Of a stretch of DNA of 64,000 nt, positions 23,931 through 36,560 are shown piece by piece (within the stretch, counting starts at the first letter, position 1; every line of letters starts with the position of its first letter). The position numbers and the translations under genes are program-made. Below the pieces are notes generated by a model. It had not been told where the DNA came from and searched no databases. It saw nothing but the letters and a program-made list of their open reading frames with translations. This DNA is from Rhytidiadelphus loreus (lineage: Eukaryota > Streptophyta > Bryopsida > Hypnales > Hylocomiaceae). The stretch is from the NCBI GenBank assembly GCA_947034895.1, contig OX344761.1, positions 84,016,447-84,080,446 of the forward strand. The letters are read 5' to 3'.

Positions 23931-26900
23931 TTAATTGCCCTCTTGAAGACGTGCGAGAGTGATCTTGCCTGAATTGTTCACGTCAAGCTGATCAAATTGT
24001 TGGCATATGTCAGCAATTTCGTGGGACTCGACATGTCCCATCTCTTTCAACTTGTACACTACAAACTCCGCTTTACTGTTTAAAAAAAACCCACAACAAA
24101 ACGAAAATGGTATCAGATAAATTGTTCCCTTCATGACTCACTCAAAGTTGAGCTGATTTGGAAGCGCTTTTGTATCGTCTGTTCACAAACATGTCACCTC
24201 TAAGAATTCACGCTTGTCAAACCCACATAACTTTTCCATACCATATTTCTGTGACACACCAAAATCTTCTTTCAATTTCTAACCTCTGATGAACAGGTAT
24301 AGCTTGCTAGTCTCTATTTGATCGAGGATAAGGAATAGATAATAGCAAAGCAGGATAGGTTATGAACAACAACTGCAACTCAAAACCTCCCTCACCAATG
24401 ACACAAGCAAGGGAGGTACTGACTTGTGGTTGTTCTTCATGGCCTAACTTGCTTTGCCATTACTTGACAAGATCTCAATACAAGCAAGTTTGAGCTGTTA
24501 AATTGCCTTGAGATCTCAAAATACACTGGGTAAAAAATTGCATCAGTATTGTAACAATTCTCTACTACAATCTATATATACTTAATGCAATTGTGCACAT
24601 AGTTAAAGCCCATTGTCAAAACTCAACTCTCCTTTGTCAATCAAAACTTACCACAACAACAAAACTTGTCTGCACTGAGATTATGAGTCTACCAACTACA
24701 AAAAATCTCACCTTTAGCCATTTCTTATGAAGAACATTTTGACTTGCTATTGTTATAAATCTCTTATATTTGATGCACACTGTGTCATGATTCCATCTGT
24801 CATGTTCTTGTGACCCAAACGACATCGAAACAACTTCTCAATGAAATCCAATCAAATTTTGCAACTTCATGAAACCTATTGGGTGGTATGGCATTGCAAC
24901 ACGCTCCATCCCAGTCCAATAAAAATGCAAAAGATGCAAAAATATAGGCCAGAATTTAAGAGGAAAAAAAAAAAAGCTTTGGCATACCTGATGCACCCGT
25001 CATGATCCAGATCAGCCTGCACCAAATCCCCGACCGTCAACTCCCTTTGCAACACCCACTTGGCGATCAAGCGATGGCGCTTGTCCAATCGAGCCTCCGC
25101 CAAGTACAAAAAACACCTCGCCATCGCTAACGTGCTCACCAACAGCCACACCCCCGCAAACAGACGCCCCGAATACGTCTTGAACGTGTGATCGCCATAG
25201 CCCACCGTCGTAATCGACATGATGGTGCAGTAAAACGCATCCAGCAGCACCAACCCCTCGAGTTTCATCATCACCACGGTGCCGGTCACGATGCAAATCA
25301 CGGGCACCCCGAGAGCCATCGCCACTTTCATCCGAATGCGCATGCGGTTCCCGTGCTTCGCGTTCAGGAAATACTTCTTCGCTGTCCTGAAAAACTCGAT
25401 CATCACAGCAGTAAGGTATGCATCATAAAGCGAAGACTTCGAATCTCGAGCATCAAAAGAAATCTCATTAAGCTATGCGTCAATTAAACTATGTTTTTTG
25501 AATCTCAGGAAAGCAGGTAGAATTTTTTCAATCTCGGGGCTAGAAGAATCATCGTTTGTATTGGATGTCTTGCGTGCACGTTGTTTAGCTTATGCACATC
25601 AACGAGCGCATCAAGTTTAACTTTTGGATTAAGGGTACGAGCCTCACAAGGGAAGAATGTTGAGCTCTAACCGTGATGTCTGATTAGGCTAAAGGAGATG
25701 TCTGATTAGGCTAATTATGCTGTAATTGTACTAATCAATGATTTTGCAATCGTCAGACGAGGAGGATCATCATTTGCATTGCATGTCTTGCAAGCAGTTT
25801 GTTTAACCTATCAATGTTTGTGCAATCAACTCAATTTTACCTTTTGGCTTACGGTGAAGAGCCTCACAAGGGAAGAATATTTGACCCCTAACCATGCACC
25901 CAAAAGACGATTTCTGAACAGTTTAATTACGTTATAGTTCTTTTCTAGCTAAATATCATTAAAATTTTGACAGAGTTCCTTGTAGCTACAAGGAGGGACA
26001 TGCACTAATGTAGCTAAAGCACAGGGAAACTTTACCACATATTCCTAGTAAATCACCGGAGACAGTACAATAGCTACTCAAACAACACGAAGATTATGTA
26101 ACAATTGTCAAATTCTAGGAGTCGAAAGAAACGAGACGTGCCTGAAGTGACTTCCCTCGACGGCGGAGAGCAGCAGATGCTCCTGCTTGTCCAGCACAAC
26201 CGTGACCATCCCGCTGACCAGCGCATCAATAAACCCGAACCCCACCAACACAAACACACACGTGAACAGCTTCGCAAACGGCGTCACGGGCACAATGTCT
26301 CCATACCCGATGGTGCACATGGTGACGACGCAGAAGTAGAGCGCGTCCACCACCGACAGCGTCTCAATTCCTGAAAATTCCTTCGTCTTGAATGCATAAA
26401 TCGCAACCCCAAATGCCAAATACACCATGAGCCCCGCTCCCGCGTGTACCACAATCGCTGAGCCTCTCGGGAAGCTCGGTCGCTGCAGCGAAGCTGCGAT
26501 GCGTTCCCGGTTCATGCTCGCCATCGCCGGCGCCGTCTGCGCGCGGTGGATGCGTCCCTTCCGCTTGACTTCGACCTCCGCGGATTTGTGGATGGGTTTG
26601 GCAGGGGAAGGGCATTCGATGTCGCTGTCGTCGCCGTCGTCGTTGCTGCTGCTGCTGTCGGTGAGGAAGGATTGACGAAGCGCATCGTCGTCGTTGTCGT
26701 CGGGGAAGAGGAAGCCGAGAGTGAAGGAGTTCTTCAAGTTGTGGCTGATGTCCAGGGAGCTTCTCCAGGAGGACTTTTCCAACTCGGAGGAGCGAGGGCC
26801 TCTGGGCACGCTGCTGGAGCGGGTGAAAACGGCGTCCTCGGGGATTTGAGCAGAGGGGGCGAAGAGGTTGCTCTCGGTGAAGGCGACGCGGAGCTTGCGG

Positions 26901-26935
26901 TCCGTGGGGGGACGAACCGGGAAAGAATCGGCCAT
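23931..26935 (-). CDS. TPK: Two-pore K+ channel (TPK/KCO family) with two EF hands
   Basis: TPKs are K+-selective channels, mostly in the vacuolar membrane. Three exons on the - strand join in frame to 445 aa: 26935-26142, 25386-24988, 24075-23931. It has two pore loops with K+ filter motifs, TIGYGD (208-213) and TVGYGD (325-330), flanked by hydrophobic helices, then two EF-hand-like loops, DLDHDGCISKAEF (from about 390) and DVNNSGKITL (429-438). The N-terminus contains RSSSVP at 39-44, a mode-1 14-3-3 site at the same position as that reported for Arabidopsis TPK1. The acidic serine-rich stretch at 78-105 is unusual. Intron 1 uses a GC donor (CAG|GCACGT, 26141-26140); it is the only splice that joins SHF to TAKKYFLNAK in frame. 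Intron 2 is GT-AG. Plants usually make about 350-440 aa TPKs, so this one is at the long end. Confidence 0.95.
25541..25925. repeat. Imperfect tandem duplication inside TPK intron 1
   Basis: Two blocks (about 25541-25700 and 25756-25925, period about 212) share gaatcatcgtttgtattg/ggatcatcatttgcattg, atgtcttgc, gtttagcttatg/gtttaacctatc, and gagcctcacaagggaagaat. In addition gatgtctgattaggctaa is repeated twice in direct tandem at about 25675-25712. Confidence 0.7.
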
Positions 26936-27944
26936 GGTTGGCTGGCGCCGCGGAAATCCAAGACGCGAAACTAAAAATCAATGGACGCTCATACGAAATG
27001 CGGATCGGAATTGCAAACTGCGCGCCGTGAGGTTAGAAAAATCGCGTCGTCGCGTCCATGGCATAACCCAACACCGAAAATTGACCAGATTCGCAAACCT
27101 CAGAACTGCCAATTCGTCCAAAACCAAACTCAACAAACTCTCATCCCACATGAATCTCCAAATCACAAGCTGCCCGCCATGAGCTTACGGAACCCAAGTC
27201 GTCACGTCCATGGCGGACCCCAACACCGAAAATGCAACCAAATCGCAAGCCTCAAAACTGCGAATTCGCCCAAACCCAACATCAACAATCACTCACGAGA
27301 TTCTCGTACCAAAATTCTCGAATCTCAAACCGAGATTTCGTGATCTTGCTAGCTGCATTCGATCAATTAGCTAAGGTCCCGGCCCGCATCTCCACGGCGT
27401 TGATATGATGCGCAATCCATCGCTAGAGAATTGCAAGGAATATGCGAGGTGGGTGTCTTCAGACAGAATTCGGGATTTGGGGAATAATGTTGGCGTGATC
27501 GAGGAGGCTGCCGGTGTGTTCCGCATTGGGAAATTGTTGAGAAGTGCAGCCGGCTTCAGTTTTTGGATCGTTGCGAGGTTGTTGATGCTGCAGGTGCGGC
27601 GTCGGCTTGCGACTGCCAATTCTATCCTGTAGACCGGAATTCAGGGTCGGTATTCTACTCAACCTTCGATGTACTATCCTCGCCTACCGATTGTACAGTT
27701 TTGGAGTACGGATTGGCTTACGAAAACTTTGTGATGAATTACAGGATTACGAATTGGTTTCTCTGCTTTTGCTTTGGGGTCATGGGCTTGAGGTTGGGAG
27801 TGTTCCTTGGGATGAGAGAATCTGGGAGTGACACATGTCAGGATTCTCAGGAGACGCGTGGAGCGGCAGGTCATGGAGATGGATATACTTGACAGGAATA
27901 CAATACTGTACACTAAGTGTATATACGTACTTATGTTAGAAGTG
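26936..27944 (-). promoter_or_regulatory. TPK 5' leader/promoter with a tandem duplication
   Basis: Two imperfect copies of about 115 bases lie at 27020-27135 and 27172-27288, sharing cgtccatggc, cccaacaccgaaaat, cgcaa.cctca.aactgc and aattcg.ccaaa. They are upstream of the TPK start on its 5' side. Beyond 27400 there are open frames on the + strand (27405-27632 and 27563-27892) that I do not recognise; they might be exons of a divergent transcript but I have no evidence for that. Confidence 0.45.
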
Positions 27945-28750
27945 CCTAAAGGCAAGGCTTTTGGGGTTTAACAATATTGTTGCTTTTGAAGCGTTATGGG
28001 TCTAAATGTCACTAAGATATAGAAATCTCAACCGTACAATCTTGTAGTGAATACGTGTTGTAGATGATGTGAATCAAATTTGGAGTCATTTGGCCACATG
28101 GTTTGTAAGATTATGAATGTTTTTGTATTGAAAAAAGGATGCTAAAATTTTCCTAGCTACAAGTTTGGAGGTGAAATTTGATTTCTAAACTTACTCAAAT
28201 GACAAAACTTTAAACTATAAAGTGATTCAAAAACATCATACAAACGTATTGGTGAAAGAAAACATGATCATTCAAATGACTCATTGAATTTGCAAAATGG
28301 CTTTGAAATGTAAAAAAATAGCAAAACAAAAGTGGCAAAAAGCACATCTAAGGGTGAACCTTTTTCTAGTAAGATGCTTCTTAGACACTCATAACTTCTT
28401 GGATTGATATGAAATTTTGACCACACAAACTAGACTAGTATGCGCAACTTTTCCAAAAACAATTATTGGGAACGGACATTGTATGAAGAAGAAACAAGCG
28501 GCCAAAGTTCATTGTAATCCAAAAATGTCTGGCTTTTGAACTTCGAATTGCTCCCAAACATTCAAAACAACTTGCATTGATATGAAAATTTTACCAAAGT
28601 AACTAGAATTCAAGGTGAATATAACCCAACAAATTTGATTGAAAACTAACATTTGATGAAGGAGATACAAGCCCTTGAAGTTGTAGCCGCATCAACATGT
28701 AGACGAGTTTTTTCTTTAAGGCCCAATAATTTTCACATTTTTGACTACAT
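27945..28750. repeat. Dispersed repeat, copy B (inverted relative to 8571-9540)
   Basis: This matches the complement of 8571-9540 across about 800 bases, starting around gcttttgaagcgttatggg and ending near gcccttgaagttgtagcc. Identity by eye is about 80-85 percent, with scattered substitutions and small indels, so both are old copies. Confidence 0.7.
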
Positions 28751-31033
28751 GGTTAAAAAGTTGTTGTATCATATGTAGTTTTTTTTTTTCCTTTACTAAG
28801 TAGTTTGGGTAGATTTGAAGAAATCACTTTTTCTAGAAACAAAAATTTGAAATTAATTTTCTAGATTTATATATACATGGAAAGCTTTGGATCAATTCAT
28901 TTTGATTAATGAGATGAAAGTTATGAGAAGTTTAGTTTGTGGGTGGTTATAGATTCTCTATTCTAAAATAAACTTTGAAGTCCTTTATTTAACTTAATTT
29001 TCAATATTTTTTGAAAAAAATAAAATCATAAGATGTAGATTGATTATTACAACATTACAACCATTAGGATTGGCATTTGTCAATTCCATAACTAAATTCT
29101 TAACAATTCAGTATTTTATATTATTTTCTATGTCTTTCTATTTACTACTTTGTACTTTTTTCTTGGATGTTGTACAATTCCAAATAATCTGAAAATTTTC
29201 AAGCATGTAGCAAATTTGCCTTGAAAAATGAATTCAAAGAAGCACCACCATTTTGGACATTTTTTCATACAAATGTGACCTTGTGAAGTGCAATTGTCCT
29301 ATTTTTGGCAAGGCCCCCAAAAGGAATTCTATCAAATGCTAATATCTTATAATTTACATTATGGACATTTTTGAAAAAAATTCTACATCTCCTTAAACCA
29401 TCATACTACAAGATCCTACATTTACATGTGTCCAAAAATGTTTTTTTCTAAAATTTGATACTTGTACTAGAATTGCAGTTTTGGAACATTTTTGTAAAGA
29501 AACATAGCTCAACGAACTTTAGGGGTTAAACTCATCAAATTGTTCACAATAATTAAACCATAGTCACCCAATAGTCATCCAAATTATTGTAGGGCTTGCA
29601 ACTGTTGAATTAAATTGTATAGATGAACTACCCCTAATATATATATAATTTATTTAAAGATTTTAAAATTTAAAATTTAAAATATTTTTATTTTTATTTT
29701 ATTTTTCATACAAAATGTAGCAATATCTACTCAAGGTATGTCATCACTGGAAATGTTAACAATTCAACATCTTATATAACATCAATGCAGCATCAAGCAA
29801 CATCTTATATAGAAATGATAACAATACCACAATGACAATGAAGGAATTTCCAACATTATCTTTTGCAAGTGCATACACGCAAAAAAAATGAAATGAAAAA
29901 TTATCTTTTTCCCTAATCAAGGGCTAAAGTCATTCAAAGGACAATGCAGAAAACACAAATTCAAATTGGGATTCATGATACAAAAATTAGCTTGATAGAT
30001 GCATCTCTTGGAGAGAAAGAGGATGACATGAAAAAGTTGAATGGTAGACGGTACTTGAAAATTGGAGAAGCAATCCTCAAAGATTCCCTGACGACCAACG
30101 ACCAAGCCCCCCATGCTGGGTCTGACTAGGTCTAACGTTTCAAGGGTTAAGTGGTCATCACTTTACTTTGTTCTATTGAGTGTCAGCAACACTAAGAGAC
30201 CTGTTTTCAAGTACTGAATGCAACTGGTGTACCTAAAGGTGTAATCGCTACCTTGTTCAGTAATCAGGGTACTGACTGAAAGTTCAGTAAACCCTAAACC
30301 CTAAATCCAATACTTAACTAAGTAGCTAAGCCACATTATTGAACAAAGCACGCCTAAATCAGCAGAGACTGTAACTGACAAATGCCAAATAAACAGACAA
30401 CTCTAGTTCAAATAATAAAAAGCAAGTCGTTTTCGTGTTCAAATCATATTCGTCAAGCCCCTCTGCGTTACACTGCAATTCAGATGGTAGTAAGGACTCT
30501 CAAGCTTGCAATAGTAAGATCCGAGAAAAGACATTCAAAGACTCCTTTGTTCCATGTGACAAATAGTTGAACACGGAGGCCACAGGAGAATACCCTGTTC
30601 TTCTACTTCACTACCCTGAGAGCAATTGCTTGGCCTCCTTCGGGCAGAGCTCAACACCTACCTAGAATTTCAATAAAGAGGTAGCTAATGCTTAATCGAT
30701 CACCTATCTACTACTTTGGTCAAAGTAAACGTACTTTCTTTTCTCTATGCTGCCAAATAGCACTAATATGTGCGGTTGCAAACTTCTTTCAAATGGAGAC
30801 AAAGGTCTGCAGAGGCGTAATGCTTTCATCGCCACTAGAAGGTGGACGCCATTAGAAGGTGCAGAAAACACCACATTATCCCGCCAAAGTTTCACAATCC
30901 AATCCAGTATGATGAGGTTTGAAGCTAACAGAGGTATGATGTACAATTTGTGGTATTATCAATTAGACAAGGAATGAGTTGAGTAGAACAAACTTCCAAA
31001 TTCTAAGAGCTTCTAGCCTCTGCAGCACACCTG
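28751..31033. other. AT-rich intergenic DNA downstream of QUA3
   Basis: No gene is supported. A frame at 29944-30129 (+) is more balanced in composition than its surroundings but is short and unrecognised. At 30289-30305 two and a half telomere-type aaaccct units occur (aaaccctaaaccctaaa), a short interstitial telo-box. Confidence 0.45.
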
Positions 31034-34000
31034 TTATTGCGATTCTGCAACTTCAGCCTTCCAAAACTGTTTGGTCGCGACAAAAATGCGTTCTCTACCT
31101 GCTGATCCTGGCTCGCTGTCAAAAATTTCATATTTCCACTGCATGGCTGTAGCGACTCTTGAAACTCGTGCGAGCATAGCTGGAGTATCCCGAATTATAA
31201 CTTTTCCTTCGGGTCGTAAAATCCGGTCCATCTCAATCATAACCTCAGCTAAACTGCACCTGCATACGTGAAACAAGAAGGTTAGACTAAAAAACACCTC
31301 AACTGCTTACATTTCACAACAAAGAATTGCATATCATAGGTTAAGTAAACAACCAGTCCATTGACATAAAAACTACCTCAGCTAAAGTAGAAAGTGCAAC
31401 TAGCAACACTAACAGTCCAAGTTTAGCACTCCTTGGAAAGCCCATGCACATAGATTTGAGGATTTAATCCGTAAATGCCAAAAGTGGCCGCTTCTGTAAT
31501 CTATAAGAGGTGAAATAAATCAGAAAGGGAGTTTCAAGTTAACAAAGATGTACCAATAGAAAGACGGAAACATACCCTACAGTTCTAAAAGATTAAAAAA
31601 GTGTTTTGAAAGTTAATAAAATCAACTTTAGCTTCAAAACTGAACTTCCTATTCATAAAATAAACATCCCATGAATGTCGTGTTGGGTTGAAAAAGGATG
31701 GCACGAAACCCATTGACAAAGGAGATAACCGCTCCTTACATGAGGGAAGTTGGTAAGCGAGAACAAACCTCTTGTCCAAGGTCGTGAATGGTTGCATGGA
31801 AGCCACATGCAAGAAATCGTACGTCCGTGGATAAGTCGAAAACGCCTCACACCTGCCCTCTCAAATAAGAACACTGTTAATACCTCTGAAAGTTGTAACA
31901 AATTAATATATGAACTGCAGTAGACTCGACTGTCACCTTGTTAGTTGTTTGAACCAATTATTGTCATGAACATTGTACATAACTGGTAAAAAAACTTTGG
32001 ACAGACACTAAGGGAATGTTTGCACTTGGTTTTTAAAGTCGGGTTAGTGGGTCATAGGAATGAAGTTTTGGACTAGATTCACTTTGATAACACCAAGTGC
32101 AAACTTAACAACTGGATCAACTTAACATGTGATCCTTATACCCCAATTTGATCATTCTCGGATCCTTTAGACTGAAAATTTGCCAACCCAATCAATATGC
32201 ATTTGAGATACAAAATCAGAAATTTAGAGAACTTGCCAGTCATGAAGGACTCCAACAAGCCCTCGATCATAGATCGCGCTCAAAGTATTTGGTACAACCG
32301 ATGGCACTACATTCATCACCCATACAGGATCGTCGCTGGCCATCAGATTGGCAGCAAAGCCCCCATATAGAGCATTCATGTCCATCACGTTGCGGAGTAG
32401 TGGTGTTCCAAGCCCCACCTTCAATGTCTGCATTTTCCGGCATGAGATCAACATGGATGAGTTCACAGCATCCACCAAAAATGAACTCAAAGTAAGCCAT
32501 CACTTCATGGCCACGGCATAAAAAACGAATAGAAGTAGTCATAAAACAAGTGACAACAGATGAGGCATCTCTTGTAGTGGACAGTGAAATAAAAATTGCA
32601 AACCTCTTTGTAGTAACGAATTCGACGACGCCATCTCCTAGTGTCCCTATCGAATTCCAGGCTCTCACCATTCAACGCTTCTGAAAGACGTTTTGGAATA
32701 GTTTCTAGACGTTTCCGCCAATGTGGCAGCTCAGATAAGTCATCAGCCTGAGGCTTGGGCAGTCGAGTAACACAATCACCCAGTAGGACATTCCTGTCAA
32801 GTAGAGATATCACAGCATATCATTCAGTTGAGATGCAACAGGCAATGAAATGATATCTTGCATAAGAGGCTACATTGGAACTTTTAAGATAGATGCAATG
32901 GACCAAAATCAAGCACTAGATGAAACTATATTCCGTTGATGAGCAACAACATACACTGGAACCCCCTTCCATAGCAAGTGGATCACTTACCACGCGTTAT
33001 CAGGGTCATCCCTGCTACAGAAAGGAGGAACCTGCTTCACACGAGCACGGTGACACGATGTGTTTGAGGGTTTTCGCCAGATAGCCGTTCTATCTACAGT
33101 AGCCACTGCGGCGTAGCACATCTTCTCAACAATCAATTCCTGAAGCGCTTCAAACTCCCTCTCTTTGCCAACAAAGTTAACGGGAGGGCCAGATATTACA
33201 AAGTAACCACCAGGTCGCAGCAGCCGGTCAATCTCAATGAAGTAAGAACCATCTGCATAGAACCAATCGTTAGCCTCACTGAAAGATGCAGACAGACAAA
33301 TACTCCAGCTGAAGTTAATCCTCAGCCCGAATCTAATACTTACTCAATTAGGAAAGTTCAAATTCTGGGGATACATGATTAGAAGAAAACAGGAGATTCT
33401 GCAAAATATGCCAAGAAATCTATAGGTGAAGACAGGCAGTCCGTAATGTTTCATTAGCAAAGCACCAGAGTACAGCTAATATATAAGGTTCAAATATTCA
33501 GAAAAAACACTCCTGATGCAGTTATTCATTTCCTTTTGTTCTCAGTTCAAATCTTAGTCGCTCAGTAAAAAGCTGCCGACCATGTAAACGAGCAAGTACA
33601 ACAACGATAAATCTCAAACGTCAAATTTGAGAGCCATCACCAAGATGCACACCAACGGACAATATAGATGGTATGAAGAAGAAGAGCCCCTAGATACAAG
33701 TAAGATGCCCTAATTCCAACTGGGCAAAACAGAAAGGTAAAACTTACTGAGAGCAGCAAATGGGACGAGGCAGCGCGAGCAATGGATGAGGTCAAACGAC
33801 ATTGAAGGCAACGGAAGGCGTTGGGTGGCGAGCATGCCAACAAAAGCTGGCAGGCCTCTCTCCAGAGCAAACTGAATCTGTGCCTTGAACGAATCACGTG
33901 GTGCCACTGACATTGTGATCACATCCTTCTTCATTAAATGGGCCCCAAAGCTAGCCACCTGCACATTGACCACCTCAGTTCACTAAATGAAATACAGAAA

Positions 34001-35789
34001 GTAGAAACAATTTTCTGTAGACCTTTTGAATCTTCAAGGACCAGGTATCCATGATTTTGAAATTGTCCATCCAATTGATCATATTGTGAGAAATAGAAAG
34101 TCAACATATGATCTAATCAAACTGCATTAATGAACATAAGGCCGACGTTGGGCCTTTCATCAATTGTAATGAGAAAGCTAGTTATCAAAAGGGATACTTA
34201 TAAGACAGAATATTTTATAAATGAAATAAAATCTGAGCAAGCAAGCCCCTGCACTAATGAGAGTGCCCCAGTAACACAGTAAGTCATAATAATTTCATTA
34301 AATAGCTTTCCAAGTTGACCAGGGAGACTAGTAACCAAATTCGTTACTACCCTCTTTTCACTACGTGAAACAAACAGCATCGAAGTGCAAAGGAACATAC
34401 CCCGCAGCCTATATCCAAAGCAGTGCGAACAGCACTCGTTCCCAAGGGAATAAACGTTTCAAGCTTCTGCAGATACCCCTCCCCACCTTCTGGAAACATA
34501 GTTCCACCACCAGGAAACACGAAGTAGTCACCCTCTTGAACCATCCAGCCTTGATCTGACTTCAGCTCCGCAATCTTGTTGTGCGGCGTATTATTGAACC
34601 AAATCTGAGAGGAGCCCGGTATAAGAAGGAATTCTCAGCTGCTTCAATTCTCACTACCATTACCACTAGCACATAGCGTCTGAACTCAAAAGCTTTACAC
34701 CAAAATAAAACCAAGAGCAGCTTACTTTTTGTAGACTTTCAGGCCATCTGACCGGAATTTGGTAGTCAGGGGGAGGAGGGATGAGGCATCTCAATTTCTC
34801 TTCAAGAGGCGGACAGTGGCGTTCTCTGTAATGGTTACGTTCCTTTGAAAACTGCCTTGCTCGCTTGGGATCATGGCACGGCATGATATCAGCAAGTCGA
34901 ACTGGACATGATTCAACAAGAAGACCCGCTTCCACCTGATCCCAGAAAGCTATCAAAAACCAACAGGAAGATAGTTACTACATAAGAACCTTGCCAAAAC
35001 AATATAGCAACTAATCTCATGAACTCTCAACAATTATATACGCACTAGCTATTACACGACGCAGGAGATGAATGCAGTCTTCATTTGGAATTTTCCCCAT
35101 AACATAACTCCCGAATTATGCTGATCATAGAGACGCAGATCTTAATTCCATAGTCCTCTCTTTTGAGAAGAACATCTTTGCACAACGTTCTTTTCCACTA
35201 ACTCTTGCCTACATGAATTGTTGCCCCACTTAACTAGCAACGAAACTGAGATCAAGCTAATAGTTTATTACAGTAATAATTAGATGAATTGCCAAAGTTA
35301 TGTGCAAGCTTGATTGCAATGCCTTTCTCTAAGGCACATGGCACTGGCAAATGTGAAAAACGTCATACAAAAGTGCACAATGCAAATATAACCCCTGATT
35401 GCCAAATTGACCAACGTCGCCACCTCCATTCTTTAGGAGCTGTAATAAGTTATTTTTGGAGCTTCAATGAAGATACCACTTCACCAATAGAAAGACGAAA
35501 CCATGTCCAACAGAAACATGTTTTGAAAGTTACTGCAATCAACTATTAGCCTCCAAAATGAACTTTCTAATTTCAGAATGGGCGCTTCGAGTTTCAAACA
35601 CTGCTCACCAGCGCTCGAAGGGTCAGCTCGAATCGCAGCATCGAGTTCGCGCTGTCCGGCAGCGGCCAAGGAGTCCCCAAGAGTGGTGAAGATGAGCATG
35701 AAAAGAATCACCAAAGCAGCCATCATGGTGAAAATGGTAATGTCGAGCAACTTCCATTGCCGTCCCACAGGCTTCTCCCGTTTCGTCAT
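31034..35789 (-). CDS. QUA3: QUA3-type putative pectin methyltransferase, Golgi type II membrane protein
   Basis: Putative S-adenosylmethionine-dependent methyltransferase of the plant DUF248/PMT family, closest in order and motifs to QUASIMODO3, thought to methylate homogalacturonan in the Golgi. Nine exons join in frame to 590 aa: 35789-35609, 34949-34726, 34604-34401, 33958-33748, 33252-32991, 32793-32604, 32427-32237, 31852-31769, 31259-31034. A cytosolic tail [16 protein letters not shown] precedes a membrane anchor (about 16-38). Family blocks: [27 protein letters not shown] (from 165), the SAM-binding [13 protein letters not shown] (196-208), [43 protein letters not shown] (from 436), [27 protein letters not shown] and [16 protein letters not shown]. 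Intron 7 has a GC donor (TG|GCAAGT, 32236-32235), the only frame-keeping choice between LHDW and CEAF. The other seven introns are GT-AG. Confidence 0.95.
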
Positions 35790-36356
35790 CTTCTTCCTCA
35801 GTCACCACCAGATCTTCCCAATCTCAACTCAATCTCGCAGTTCGTTAAATATCCAACGCTTACGATGCTGCATAATGGATTTCACTTCATGGCGTCTTCC
35901 ACGCCTAATTATTCAGATCGAAACATATTTACACTCTCAGCGACTCTCACCGTTGCAGGCTTCCCGTGCTGCGCCTCATAGGAAAAAAAACTGTACACGA
36001 ACAAACCGAAACGTCAGGCAAATTCCTACAGATGAAGCTGAACAGTCCCAAAACCTGCCCTAAACACATTTCGGAAACTCACTGCCGCATTTAAGAAAAA
36101 AACAAAAAAGGAATTGAAGCCTAAATGAGACCCTGATATCCCTGAGGTCAGTACATTGTCAAATCCAAACTAATTGTGCACAAACAAAGTTCCAATTCCT
36201 TCCAAAGAAGCGCAGCAACAACCAGAAAGCTCCCATTCTGCACCTGAAGTCCGAGGACGGTCCTCATCGTCATTCAAACAGGCGCAAACCTTGAAAACAA
36301 TACTCCATACAACTGAATTAAACCCTACAAATCCCAGATCCCTAAACAACACCCCT

Positions 36357-36560
36357 CTCCTCGCAAAAAATTTCCAACATACACATCCTCGCAAAACCCT
36401 CCAAGACGCACATCCTCGCAAAACCCCTCGACACAGACATCCTCGCAAAATCCTCCAACACAGATATCCTTGCAAAAACCTCCAAAACACATCTCCTCGC
36501 AAAAACACCCCCTCCAACACAGACATCCTCTCCAAAACCTCAAAAAACTCTCCCATCACT
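36357..36560. repeat. 27-bp minisatellite, about 7 degenerate units
   Basis: Successive units begin with (a/c)tcctcgcaaaa and continue with ccctccaacacagac-like sequence; starts fall roughly every 27 bases with one longer unit. Because 27 is a multiple of three, both strands stay open and encode nonapeptide repeats, HPRKTLQDA-like on + and GGFCEDVCV-like on -. Confidence 0.85.

Noticed and set aside
26364..26981. Large alternative frames on both strands over TPK exon 1
   Set aside because: They are shadows of the GC-rich, Ser/Asp-rich TPK exon.
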